Source: Flavobacterium sp. (lineage in GTDB: Bacteria; Bacteroidota; Bacteroidia; Flavobacteriales; Flavobacteriaceae). From it: DNA of 64,000 nucleotides. The DNA lies in NCBI RefSeq assembly GCF_027482425.1, contig NZ_JAIXWA010000072.1, forward strand, positions 62,001-126,000, read 5' to 3'. The number at the start of each line of letters is the position of its first letter. Positions within the stretch are counted from its first letter, which is position 1. Shown here piece by piece: positions 16,121 to 24,381 of this stretch. Both the position numbers and the translations under genes were made by a program. The notes beneath the pieces were generated by a model. The model had not been told where the DNA came from. It saw only the letters and a program-made list of their open reading frames with translations, and searched no databases.

Positions 16121-16128
16121 CAAAGTTA
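16121..16128 (-). promoter_or_regulatory. -7 promoter box for rpiB
   Basis: The minus strand reads TAACTTTG, about 38 bases before the rpiB ATG. It rules out the long upstream extension of the frame as part of the protein. Confidence 0.5.
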
Positions 16129-16151
16129 GGGAATAAATGCGCGCTACGGGC

Positions 16152-16159
16152 TATATTTG
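16152..16159 (+). promoter_or_regulatory. -7 promoter box for the YdeI-like gene
   Basis: TATATTTG lies 16 bases before the ATG at 16176, back-to-back with the rpiB box. The promoter therefore looks intact although the gene it serves carries a stop. Confidence 0.5.
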
Positions 16160-16175
16160 TTAAAAAATTTACGAC

Positions 16176-16700
16176 ATGGAATTCGAAGCATTTTTGGAAA
16201 CGTTTAAGGATCACGCGATTGGCTACGGACCACACTTTCAAATTCCAAATGAAGTTTATTTTAAGATGCTCAAAAAATGCAAAGACAAACGCGTGATTTG
16301 TACAATTAATCATACTGTGACGCTTCATTCGGCCCTGCTACAAAAATCGGGCTTATATTTTATATTACTCAACCAGCCTTTGGTGAAAAAGCAAAATTGG
16401 AATATAGGAGATTAATTAATGATCCATTTAGCGCCCGATGAATCAACTTATGGTATGCCTATTTCGGAAGAATTTCAGGAAGTTTTAGCGAGCGATCCTG
16501 AGGGGAGTGATTGGTTTCATCAATTGACGCCAGGAAAACAACGATCGCTACTTCATGTGATTAATAAAATTAAAAGTTCACAGCTTAAAATTCAGCGAAG
16601 TTTTGTGATTTTGGAGCATCTTAAACGGCAGCAAGGGAAGTTGGATTATCAAATTCTAAATCAGGACATTAAAGCGTTTAATGAAAAAATGAGTTTATAA
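16176..16700 (+). pseudogene. DUF1905/YdeI-OmpD-associated family gene broken by one in-frame stop
   Basis: Two open pieces lie in the same frame. Piece one (16176-16415, 79 residues: start MEFEAFLETF, then DKRVICTINHTVTLHSALL, end NIGD) is the DUF1905 half. Piece two (from about 16419, 93 residues: STYGMPISEEFQEVL, TPGKQRSLLHVINK, ILEHLKRQQGKLDY) is the YdeI half. They are separated only by TAA TTA. Relatives, as I recall them, run through this point with GDE followed by a linker to YGMP, so a GAA to TAA change would explain the break. Reinitiation at the ATG at 16419 is possible. Natural nonsense mutation and sequencing error cannot be told apart here. Confidence 0.75.
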
Positions 16701-17220
16701 TAAATAATTGATAATCAATATTTTAAAAGATTTTTTTTGAACGATGTTAATATCATTTTACAATAGCCTGATTTTCAGTTAACTTTAAATTAACATTTAT
16801 TGTTGATAATTTTGAAAAGAAAATCAGAAGTTTTTTTAAAGGGAAACCTAATTTTTATAAGCAAAAATTTCTAGGAGAAATCCAATGAAAGTTTTGCTTT
16901 TTTTTTGGAAAATTATTGACATCAAAAAATAGGTTTTCAACAGTTTTTGGTATAAAAAGTTATGCGAAAAAAAGAAGTAAATTTAATTATTGACAGTTGT
17001 TAATAAAATCTGTAATTTTCTTTATTTTAAAAGGATTAGGTTTTTAAAAAGCTGTTTATAAAACGGTATAATTTTCTATAAGTTTTTGAAAAAATAAAAA
17101 GCGAAAAAGTTTTACCCTTTATCAACACCCTATTATAACCATCATAATTTTTAAGAAATTTTAAAAATGAATTTGTTGTTTTTAAAAAGTGTTGAAAACT
17201 TCAATCTTTTGAAAATAATT
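16701..17220. other. Candidate chromosomal replication origin (oriC)
   Basis: A 520-base gap without genes, very AT-rich. It carries 9-mers close to the DnaA box TTATCCACA: TTATCAACA at 17119-17127 and its exact inverse at 16801-16809; TTTTCAACA at 16934-16942 and its inverse at 17190-17198; inverse TTATTAACA at 16998-17006; and inverse TTATAAACA at 17053-17061. Long A/T tracts between them could serve as the unwinding region. Nearly all genes from 16082 down to 4597 are on the minus strand and most genes from 17587 upward are on the plus strand, as expected at an origin. Three parS sites lie 15-17 kb away. dnaA itself is not in the window. Confidence 0.6.
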
Positions 17221-17454
17221 TTAAACGATATGAAGCGGGTTGTTGAGATCGTTAATTAATTGTTGGGTTCGTTCTTGATCGTTGGGATGTACTTTGAGTC
17301 GTATGCCGCCTAAGGCAATACTAGCAAAAGGATCTACGGAAACAATCGTTTCGTTTTCGAAAAAATGAGGAATGTTTTCTCGATCCAAGAGGGTTTTTAA
17401 AATATAGGTTTCTTGAGGTAAATGAAAGATGGCAACGGTAATAAAATCTTTCAT
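17221..17454 (-). CDS. DUF2007 family protein
   Basis: 77 residues from the ATG at 17454. The longer start at 17478 lies inside a promoter box (17476-17483). The sequence (KDFITVAIFHLPQETYILKT, DRENIPHFFENETIVSVDP, IALGGIRLKVHPNDQERTQQL) matches the small DUF2007 proteins of Bacteroidota, called putative signal-transducing proteins, whose real job is unknown. They share the ferredoxin-like pattern of a strand, a helix, strands and an edge helix. It is the only minus-strand gene between the candidate origin and rnr. Confidence 0.8.
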   Translation of the reverse strand: MKDFITVAIFHLPQETYILKTLLDRENIPHFFENETIVSVDPFASIALGGIRLKVHPNDQERTQQLINDLNNPLHIV

Positions 17455-17475
17455 AAGCGAATGATTTTGCGTACT

Positions 17476-17483
17476 CAAAGGTA
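17476..17483 (-). promoter_or_regulatory. -7 promoter box for the DUF2007 gene
   Basis: The minus strand reads TACCTTTG, ending 21 bases before the ATG at 17454. Confidence 0.5.
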
Positions 17484-17586
17484 GTTTTTTTCAACTGTAA
17501 TATGTTATTTTCCTATTAAATGTTGGCTTTTTTCCTAGCAACTGAATTGGATTTCGTAATTTTCAACCGTAAAAGAAAAATGAAGT

Positions 17587-19767
17587 ATGCCAAGAAACCG
17601 AAAAAATCTTGGGAAAAAGAATAAAACCTTTTCCGAGAAAATCTTTAAAATCCTATCTAAAAGTCCGAATAAACCGTTTAACTACAAACAGATTGCCGCT
17701 ATTTTAGAGCTAGATGATACCAAAAGCCGTAATGAAATCATCAAGGACTTGAAAATTCTTGCTTCGCAAAAAGTTATCACTGAAATTGAGCCTGGAAAAT
17801 ATCTCATTCCTTCCGACCATCAGGAATATTACGAAGGAACTATCGATATGACTACGCGAAAAACAGCGTATTTTATTTGTGATGAATTAGAAGACGATGT
17901 TTTTATTCCGTTTATCAATTTAAATCACGCTTTGCATGGAGATCGAGTAAAAGTGTATGTGTACAACAAACGTGCTTCACGAAAACCGGAAGCAGAAGTA
18001 GTAGAGATTCTTGAGCGTGCAAAATTGGAGTTTGTGGGTGTCGTCGATGTACAAAAGAATTTTGGTTTTGTAACGACGGCCAATCCAAAAATGTATACCG
18101 ATATTTTTATTCCAAAAAATAAATTAAATGAAGCGCAACATGGTGATGTGGTGTTGGTTCGCTTGGAAGATTGGCCTCAAAAAGCCGATTCTCCTTTTGG
18201 TTCGGTGATTAAAGTTTTAGGTAAACCTGGAGAACACGATACAGAAATTCATGCCATTTTAGCCGAATACGGGCTACCTTACGATTTTCCGATTGAAGTA
18301 GAAGCTTTTGCTAATAAAATTGATACTTCGATTACAGCTGATGAAATAGCAAAACGCAGGGATATGCGCGGTATACTTACCTTTACTATTGACCCACGCG
18401 ATGCGAAAGACTTTGATGATGCATTGTCGTTTCAGGTTTTAGACAATGGAAATTACGAAATTGGTGTTCATATCGCCGATGTTTCGCACTATGTAAAAGA
18501 AGGAACAATTTTAGATGAAGAAGCCTATAAACGAGCGACTTCAGTCTACTTGGTCGATCGTGTGGTTCCGATGTTGCCCGAAGTTTTATCCAACTTTGCC
18601 TGTTCGTTGCGTCCTCATGAAGAAAAATTTACGTTTTCAGCCGTTTTTGAATTGAATAACAAAGCCGAATTGGTCCATCAATGGTTTGGTCGAACGGTGA
18701 TTTATTCTGATCAGCGATTTGCCTACGAAGAAGCCCAACATATTATTGAAACAAAATCAGATATAATTCCAGCGAAAACATCGTTAACTGGAAAAGATTA
18801 TCAAGTGCCATCTCCCATTGTTGATGCGGTTTTAACTATGCATGAATTGGCTAAAATTTTACGTCAAAAACGGATGGCAGCTGGAGCGATTTCATTTGAT
18901 AAAGTAGAAGTAAAGTTTAATTTGGATGAAAATGACGAACCGACAGGCGTGTATTTTAAAGTTTCCAAAGAAGCCAATTTCTTGATTGAAGAATTCATGT
19001 TACTGGCCAATCGAAAAGTGGCTGAATTTATTGGCAAACAAAAGAAAACTTTTATTTATCGGATTCACGATGAACCCAATGAAGATAAATTAATTGGACT
19101 TCAATCGGTGATTTCAAAGTTTGGGTATTCGATTAATTTCAAAAGCAAACAAACGATTTCCAAGTCGTTGAATGATTTATTGGCCGAAGTCAACGGTAGA
19201 AAAGAACAAAATTTAGTCGATACTTTGGCCATTCGTGCGATGAGCAAGGCTCGTTATTCTACAGAAAATATTGGTCATTACGGACTTGCGTTTGAAAATT
19301 ACAGTCATTTTACTTCACCTATTCGACGCTATCCTGATGTGATGGCGCATCGTTTATTGCAACATTATTTAGACGGTGGAAAAAGTGCCGATGAAGAAGC
19401 TTTTGAAGAAAAATGTGAACATTCCACCGATATGGAAATTTTAGCTGCCAATGCAGAACGCGATTCGGTGAAATATATGCAGGTTAAATACATGAAAGAC
19501 CATATGGATCAAGAGTTTTTGGGTGTTATTTCAGGGGTAACTGAATGGGGAATTTACGTTGAAATTATTGAAAACAAATGTGAAGGAATGGTTCGAATTC
19601 GCGATATCAAAGAGGATTATTATGTATTTGATGAGAAACAATATGCATACATCGGCGAGCAATACAAAGGCATGTTGCAGTTAGGCGATGAAGTTTTTGT
19701 GAAAGTGAAAAACGCCGATTTGGTAAAAAAACAATTGGATTTTACGTATTTGCGAAAAAAGGAATAA
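17587..19767 (+). CDS. rnr: Ribonuclease R
   Basis: 726 residues. This processive 3'-5' exoribonuclease degrades structured RNA in the cytoplasm. Order of domains: basic N-terminus; winged-helix region (FNYKQIAAILELDD, about residues 35-75); two cold-shock/OB domains (VHGDRVKVYVYNKRA; LNEAQHGDVVLVRLEDW); the RNB catalytic core with metal-binding aspartates in DPRDAKDFDDALSF near residue 277; HFTSPIRRYPDVMAHRLLQ near 580; and a C-terminal S1 domain (GVISGVTEWGIYVEI). It is the first plus-strand gene to the right of the candidate origin. Confidence 0.97.
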   Translation: MPRNRKNLGKKNKTFSEKIFKILSKSPNKPFNYKQIAAILELDDTKSRNEIIKDLKILASQKVITEIEPGKYLIPSDHQEYYEGTIDMTTRKTAYFICDELEDDVFIPFINLNHALHGDRVKVYVYNKRASRKPEAEVVEILERAKLEFVGVVDVQKNFGFVTTANPKMYTDIFIPKNKLNEAQHGDVVLVRLEDWPQKADSPFGSVIKVLGKPGEHDTEIHAILAEYGLPYDFPIEVEAFANKIDTSITADEIAKRRDMRGILTFTIDPRDAKDFDDALSFQVLDNGNYEIGVHIADVSHYVKEGTILDEEAYKRATSVYLVDRVVPMLPEVLSNFACSLRPHEEKFTFSAVFELNNKAELVHQWFGRTVIYSDQRFAYEEAQHIIETKSDIIPAKTSLTGKDYQVPSPIVDAVLTMHELAKILRQKRMAAGAISFDKVEVKFNLDENDEPTGVYFKVSKEANFLIEEFMLLANRKVAEFIGKQKKTFIYRIHDEPNEDKLIGLQSVISKFGYSINFKSKQTISKSLNDLLAEVNGRKEQNLVDTLAIRAMSKARYSTENIGHYGLAFENYSHFTSPIRRYPDVMAHRLLQHYLDGGKSADEEAFEEKCEHSTDMEILAANAERDSVKYMQVKYMKDHMDQEFLGVISGVTEWGIYVEIIENKCEGMVRIRDIKEDYYVFDEKQYAYIGEQYKGMLQLGDEVFVKVKNADLVKKQLDFTYLRKKE

Positions 19768-19803
19768 TTCTTGCGAAGATTGGTTTTTAAATAAATGTTT
19801 ACT

Positions 19804-20472
19804 ATGATGAAAAAGTTGATTTTTTTCGCTTTCGTATGTACGTCGCTAGCGAGTGCGCAAATTGAGAAGAAAGTGGGGGATTTTACCAAGTTGACCGCTT
19901 TTGATCAAATTGATGTTTTATTAGTTCCCGGAAAAGAGGATAAAGTGGTACTTACAGGCAAAGAAGCATCTTCAGTGGAAGTTGTTAATCGTAATGGCGA
20001 GTTAAAAATACGAATGCCTTTGACTAAAATGCTCTCAGGTGAATCGGTCTCAGCGACCGTTTATTATACCCATTTAGAAGCCGTTGAAGCCAATGAGGGT
20101 TCGCATATCGGCGGTGATACTGTCATAAAAACAACTTTTTTTGAGGTAATTGCCAAAGAAGGTTCACAAGTAAAATTAAAGTTAGAGGTTTCCAAATTAA
20201 CTGCGCGCATAGCCAATGGTTCGATAGTAGAGTTACAAGGTTTTGCCAAAACCCAAGAGGTGATTGTTAATTCAGGCGGACAATACGAAGCTAAAGATTT
20301 ACGCACAGAGCAAACCACCATTACAGGAAATGCAGGTGGAGACGCTGAGATTTATGCTTCCGAGTGGGTAGATGCCAAAATTCGAGCTGGCGGGAATATT
20401 GTAATTTACGGCAATCCGAAGCAAATTAACGAGAAAACCATCGCTGGAGGGAGCATTCGTCAAGCGAAATAG
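19804..20472 (+). CDS. Secreted DUF2807 (head GIN domain) protein
   Basis: About 222 residues. The start at 19804 or 19807 (MMKK/MKK) gives a clean signal peptide (KKLIFFAFVCTSLASAQ); the ATG at 19795 only adds three residues. The mature part is a right-handed beta-solenoid-like DUF2807 domain: FTKLTAFDQIDVLLVPG, AVEANEGSHIGGD, IANGSIVELQG, NAGGDAEIYASEWVDAKI, GGNIVIYGNPKQI. Such proteins are common exported proteins of Bacteroidota and their ligand is not established. It follows rnr after a short gap, with no clear terminator between. Confidence 0.85.
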   Translation: MMKKLIFFAFVCTSLASAQIEKKVGDFTKLTAFDQIDVLLVPGKEDKVVLTGKEASSVEVVNRNGELKIRMPLTKMLSGESVSATVYYTHLEAVEANEGSHIGGDTVIKTTFFEVIAKEGSQVKLKLEVSKLTARIANGSIVELQGFAKTQEVIVNSGGQYEAKDLRTEQTTITGNAGGDAEIYASEWVDAKIRAGGNIVIYGNPKQINEKTIAGGSIRQAK

Positions 20473-20531
20473 GTGGGGAATTTGCTTTTTCTTGGAAAAA
20501 GAATACCTTTACTTTTTAAGTTAATTATGCC

Positions 20532-21242
20532 ATGCTCAACGATATTTTAGCGGCCATACCTTGGGGATTTTTACTTGCCTTTACCATTGGGCCTGTTTTC
20601 TTTGTTTTATTAGAAACGAGTATCACCAAGGGTTTTCGTGCGGCTATGGTGTTTGATGCTGGAGTGGTTTTTGGTGATTTTATTTTTATTTTAATCGCTT
20701 ATTTTAGTACTAATCAAATCCTTGAACGGCTCAAAGATGATCCTGGTTTATTTATTTTTGGTGGGGTAATTATGCTTACGTATGGTATTATTTCATTCAT
20801 CAAAGAGAAAAAGAATTTCTTAAAAAAACGAGATGAAGAGCAGGTTGAAGAGGATAATATTCCCAAAAACAATTACTTAGGTTTATTTTTCAAAGGCTTC
20901 TTTTTGAATTTTATCAATATTGGGGTTTTGGCCTTCTGGATGGGAATTATCATCGTATTTGGTCCCAAATTAAATATGGAAACCGATCGAATTATTTTAT
21001 TTATTACGGTAATTATTCTAACTTATTTTGCCGTCGATATTTTAAAAATAATGGTGGCCAAACAATTGAAATCCAGACTTACCCCCAATAATATTTATAA
21101 GATAAAGCGGGTAATTAGCGTTATCCTAATGATATTCGGTAGTTTTTTAATCGTTCAAGGGTTTTTCCCCAACGAAAAAAAGATGATCGAACAACAATTA
21201 GGAATTGGTAAAACGCTTGAAAATGCCACGAATTCTCCATAG
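20532..21242 (+). CDS. LysE family transporter
   Basis: 236 residues. The N-terminus AAIPWGFLLAFTIGPVFFVLLE, with its GP motif, and AAMVFDAGVVFGDFIFI match the LysE/RhtB family of amino-acid exporters, which have six membrane helices. Additional helices lie around residues 72-92, 112-140, 150-172 and 195-215. A charged loop (KKRDEEQVEEDN) is seen around residue 100. The exported substrate cannot be inferred. It overlaps the next gene by 20 bases, so the two are co-translated. Confidence 0.85.
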   Translation: MLNDILAAIPWGFLLAFTIGPVFFVLLETSITKGFRAAMVFDAGVVFGDFIFILIAYFSTNQILERLKDDPGLFIFGGVIMLTYGIISFIKEKKNFLKKRDEEQVEEDNIPKNNYLGLFFKGFFLNFINIGVLAFWMGIIIVFGPKLNMETDRIILFITVIILTYFAVDILKIMVAKQLKSRLTPNNIYKIKRVISVILMIFGSFLIVQGFFPNEKKMIEQQLGIGKTLENATNSP

Positions 21243-21879
21243 CTTTTTTCTTTTTATATCCTTTTTTAGTCTTGCTCAAAAGGATACGTTAGCTACTATT
21301 AAACACAAATCTGACTGGATAGTAAACCAAGATATTCGTGTAGTTTATCGCGGGATGCCTAATACATTTAGTATCGAAGTTCCCAATTCGTTGTCATTTT
21401 CTGTTTCTGGATTAGGAGTAAAATCAATTTCAAAAAACACATTTGAAATTAACCCAGGTGCTGGTACAGAACTCAATGTTTCCGTTCAAATAGTTTTAAA
21501 AAATAAAACCAAAAAAGAAGAAGTTTTTGTATTTAAAATTAGGAATATTGCTGTTCCATTAACTTCATTAAACTATAATAAAGATCCTATTTTACGGATG
21601 AGTAAGAACAATTTGAAAGGTGCAGTTGTTCGTATATTTTTTGAAGATAAAAACTTGGATTTTAAGTTCAATGTTCTTGAATTTACCTTAAGGATACCTG
21701 GTCAAAAAGCAATTGTGGTTCAAGGAAATACCATAACAAGTTCCGTTTTTGATCAAATCAATAGATATGCAAGGAAAGGAGATCAACTCACAATTTGTGA
21801 TATAAAAACAAGAGTAGGAATTCATAATAATAGAATTTCCATTTGTAAAATTACACCGGTAATAATTACTATTCTATAA
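21223..21879 (+). CDS. Secreted protein with GldM C-terminal-like domain
   Basis: 218 residues from ATG 21223, overlapping the LysE-like gene by 20 bases. A TTG at 21205 is an alternative start. The signal peptide ends at LHSFFLFISFFSLAQ. The mature part follows the pattern of the GldM C-terminal domain of the type IX secretion/gliding motor: VVYRGMPNTFSIEVPN, SFSVSGLGVKSIS, FKIRNIAVP, KNNLKGAVVRIFFEDKNLDF, LEFTLRIPGQKAIVVQGN and ARKGDQLTICDIKT. The rest of GldM (membrane helix and long periplasmic part) is absent, and gldKLN are not near. It may bind a periplasmic partner of the same system (inference). Confidence 0.65.
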   Translation: MPRILHSFFLFISFFSLAQKDTLATIKHKSDWIVNQDIRVVYRGMPNTFSIEVPNSLSFSVSGLGVKSISKNTFEINPGAGTELNVSVQIVLKNKTKKEEVFVFKIRNIAVPLTSLNYNKDPILRMSKNNLKGAVVRIFFEDKNLDFKFNVLEFTLRIPGQKAIVVQGNTITSSVFDQINRYARKGDQLTICDIKTRVGIHNNRISICKITPVIITIL

Positions 21880-21885
21880 TTTTTT

Positions 21886-21968
21886 AAAAAAACCTCCCAT
21901 TTCAGAGCCGTTTTAAGTAAGAGTCGCCCGTCCCGAAGCTTCGGGAGAACCGAGTGTGCGGTTTTGAA
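21886..21968 (-). repeat. Degenerate copy of the tRNA-Cys 3' flank and half-tRNA
   Basis: This stretch resembles 21984-22059: AAAAACCTCCCATTTC, then GAG(A/C), then TTTTAAGTAAGAG, then a CGCCCG region and finally the GCGGTTTTG anticodon-arm sequence. Between them lies a 16-base palindrome, TCCCGAAGCTTCGGGA. The copy cannot form a complete tRNA. It looks like a decayed duplication or a leftover of a second tRNA gene. Confidence 0.45.
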
Positions 21969-21983
21969 GTTATTATTTTCAAT

Positions 21984-22013
21984 AAAAAAAACCTCCCATT
22001 TCTGAGAGGTTTT
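21984..22013 (-). terminator. Terminator of tRNA-Cys
   Basis: Stem AAAACCTC/GAGGTTTT (minus strand: hairpin followed by a run of eight T) lies about seven bases past the tRNA 3' end. Confidence 0.75.
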
Positions 22014-22020
22014 AAGTAAG

Positions 22021-22091
22021 AGGCATCGCCCGGATTCGAACCGGGGTACGCGGTTTTGCAGACCGATGCCTAGCCACTCGGCCACGACGCC
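22021..22091 (-). tRNA. tRNA-Cys (GCA)
   Basis: 71 bases on the minus strand. The acceptor stem GGCGTCG pairs with CGATGCC (one G-T pair), followed by discriminator base T. The T arm is CCCGGTTCGAATCCGGG, and the anticodon arm CGGTCTGCAAAACCG has GCA as the anticodon (plus-strand 22057-22059). The CCA end is not encoded and must be added afterwards. Confidence 0.95.
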
Positions 22092-22183
22092 TTTTTAGTA
22101 AGGGTAGCAAAGATAAAGTAAAAAAAAATCAATATCCAAATTCCCGACTTCAATTTATAGTGTAAAAACAAACTTATTTACCA

Positions 22184-22543
22184 CTAACTTCGGTACTCTT
22201 CCATGACGATGGTAACTGCTTCAACATCGCCACCAATAGGAGGATTACGTTTGGAAACTTCCAAAATGATACGCGAAACCGATGGAATTTCTCTAAAAAT
22301 GCGCTCAATAATGCGTTGCGCTACATGTTCCAATAATTTCGAACGAATCGCCATTTCTTCAACAACGATGCGATTAAGCAACACATAATCAACAGTATCG
22401 GTTAATTCATCGGTTTGGGCTGATTTGCGTAAATCGGTTTTTACTTCTAAATCTACCCGATAATCACTTCCAATTTTTGCTTCTTCCGGTAAACAACCGT
22501 GAAAAGAAAATGTGCGGATGTTTTGTAATTTAATTGTTCCCAT
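22184..22543 (-). CDS. folB: Dihydroneopterin aldolase
   Basis: 119 residues from the ATG at 22543; an 8-residue longer reading (22567) is less typical. It cleaves dihydroneopterin in folate synthesis, as a homo-octamer in the cytoplasm. Motifs: TIKLQNIRTFSFHGCLPEE (substrate-site His-Gly), SDYRVDLEVKTDL, DTVDYVLLNRIVVEE with the conserved Tyr, LLEHVAQRIIERIF, and the C-terminal NPPIGGDVEAVTIVMEE. Divergent from glnS. Confidence 0.92.
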   Translation of the reverse strand: MGTIKLQNIRTFSFHGCLPEEAKIGSDYRVDLEVKTDLRKSAQTDELTDTVDYVLLNRIVVEEMAIRSKLLEHVAQRIIERIFREIPSVSRIILEVSKRNPPIGGDVEAVTIVMEEYRS

Positions 22544-22583
22544 TTTTATTTCGGTGCCAATTTTCAAATTGACGAATTAAACA

Positions 22584-22591
22584 TATCTTTG
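22584..22591 (+). promoter_or_regulatory. -7 promoter box for glnS
   Basis: TATCTTTG ends 19 bases before the ATG at 22611. A TTG occurs 12 bases upstream, shorter than the usual spacing. Confidence 0.5.
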
Positions 22592-22610
22592 CTAAAATTA
22601 AGAAATTTCT

Positions 22611-24296
22611 ATGTCTACCGAGGAAAAATCACTCAATTTTATCGAGCAAATCATTGAAGACGATTTAAACAACGGCTTATCAAAAGATAAACTTCGTTTT
22701 CGTTTTCCACCCGAACCCAATGGCTATTTGCATGTGGGGCATGCCAGTGCGATTTGTTTGAATTTTGGCTTAGGTTTGGACTATAATGCGCCGGTTAATT
22801 TACGTTTTGATGATACCAATCCTTCCAAAGAGGAACAAGAATATGTAGATGCCATCAAGCGCGATGTGCAATGGCTTGGATTCCAATGGGATCGCGAGTG
22901 TTACGCCTCTGATTATTTCCAACAATTGTATGATTGGGCGGTAGCTTTAATACAAAATGGGAAAGCCTATGTCGATAGCCAAACTTCGGAAGAAATGGCC
23001 AAACAAAAAGGTACACCCACACAACCCGGTACAGATTCTCCTTTCCGAAATCGTTCGATCGAAGAGAATTTGGACTTATTTACACGAATGAAACAAGGCG
23101 TATTTCCGAAAGGAACGCATGTGCTTCGTGCCAAAATCGATATGACTTCCTCCAATATGTTGATGCGTGATCCGATTATTTACCGCATTATGCATGAACA
23201 TCACCACCGTACAGGTAACGATTGGTGTATTTATCCTATGTATGATTGGGCGCATGGGGAAAGTGACTATTTAGAGCAAATTTCCCATTCGTTATGCACC
23301 CTAGAATTTTTACCGCATCGCGAATTATACGATTGGTTTTTGGATCAAATTTATGATGAATCAAAAGTACGTCCAAAACAACGTGAATTTGCCCGAAGAA
23401 ATCTATCACATACTGTGGTTTCTAAACGGAAGTTACTCCAATTGGTTGAAGAAAAACACGTTTCAGGCTGGGATGATCCTCGCATGAGTACCATTTCAGG
23501 AATGCGTCGTCGCGGTTATCCTCCAATGGCTATTCGAAACTTTGCCAAAACCATTGGAATTGCCAAACGTACCAATCTTATCGATGTATCCTTATTAGAA
23601 TTTTGTGTTCGTGAAGAGTTGAATAAAACTTCCGATCGCGTTATGGCTGTCCTCAATCCAGTAAAGTTGGTGATTACCAATTATCCTGAAGGTCAAGAAG
23701 AATGGTTGGATGCTGAAAACAATCCAGAAGCTGACCCGATGACCTATCGTAAAGTTCCTTTTACAAGAGAGTTATATATTGAAAGAGAGGACTTTAAAGA
23801 GGAAGCCGATAAGAAGTTTTTCCGTCTTACCCTAGGAACAGAAGTACGTTTAAAGAACGCATTCATCATAAAAGGCGAAAAAGTAATTAAAGATGCCAAT
23901 GGTGAAATAACTGAAATTCACTGTACGTATGATGCCGATAGTAAATCGGGAAGTGGAACAGAAGCGAGTATGCGTAAAGTAAAAGGAACCATTCATTGGG
24001 TGTCTATTCAACACGCTTTACAGGCAGAAGTTCGCATTTACGATCGTCTTTTTACCCATGAAAACCCAGATGGCGATAAGGAAGTGGATTTTAAAACTTA
24101 CATCAATCCCAATTCGTTGCAATTTATCACTGGATATTTGGAACCGAGTTTGCAACAAGCCCAACCGGGAACGTCGTATCAATTTCAACGCTTAGGGTAT
24201 TTTTGTGTGGATACCGATTCAACCCCTGAAAAATTAATTTTTAACAAAACGGTGGGCCTTCGAGACACATGGGCAAAAATTGAAAGCAAAGAATAA
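22611..24296 (+). CDS. glnS: Glutamine--tRNA ligase
   Basis: 561 residues, close to other bacterial GlnRS. It charges tRNA-Gln directly, so this organism need not use the amidotransferase route for Gln-tRNA. Class I signatures: FRFPPEPNGYLHVGHASAIC (HIGH-type motif near residue 40) and the KMSKS-type TVVSKRKLLQLV near 268. Also present are RFDDTNPSKEEQEYVDAI, YDWAHGESDYLE, GWDDPRMSTISGMRRRGYPP, and a C-terminal anticodon-binding beta-barrel region (LQFITGYLEPSLQQAQPG). Confidence 0.97.
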   Translation: MSTEEKSLNFIEQIIEDDLNNGLSKDKLRFRFPPEPNGYLHVGHASAICLNFGLGLDYNAPVNLRFDDTNPSKEEQEYVDAIKRDVQWLGFQWDRECYASDYFQQLYDWAVALIQNGKAYVDSQTSEEMAKQKGTPTQPGTDSPFRNRSIEENLDLFTRMKQGVFPKGTHVLRAKIDMTSSNMLMRDPIIYRIMHEHHHRTGNDWCIYPMYDWAHGESDYLEQISHSLCTLEFLPHRELYDWFLDQIYDESKVRPKQREFARRNLSHTVVSKRKLLQLVEEKHVSGWDDPRMSTISGMRRRGYPPMAIRNFAKTIGIAKRTNLIDVSLLEFCVREELNKTSDRVMAVLNPVKLVITNYPEGQEEWLDAENNPEADPMTYRKVPFTRELYIEREDFKEEADKKFFRLTLGTEVRLKNAFIIKGEKVIKDANGEITEIHCTYDADSKSGSGTEASMRKVKGTIHWVSIQHALQAEVRIYDRLFTHENPDGDKEVDFKTYINPNSLQFITGYLEPSLQQAQPGTSYQFQRLGYFCVDTDSTPEKLIFNKTVGLRDTWAKIESKE

Positions 24297-24319
24297 TTTT
24301 TATATTCAAAAGCAATACA

Positions 24320-24347
24320 AAACCCGATACAACATCGGGTTTTTTTA
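24320..24347 (+). terminator. Terminator of glnS
   Basis: Stem AAACCCGAT/ATCGGGTTT with loop ACAAC, followed by a T run, 24 bases after the glnS stop. Confidence 0.85.
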
Positions 24348-24381
24348 TTATTGTTAAAACTTATGTTATTATGAAACAATA

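Noticed and set aside
16083-16328. Long N-terminal extension of rpiB
   Set aside because: It runs antisense through the YdeI-like gene start and two divergent promoter boxes. RpiB homology begins at 16082.
21947-21968. A second tRNA before tRNA-Cys
   Set aside because: Only pieces of one side are present and no acceptor stem can be built, so it is listed as a degenerate repeat.
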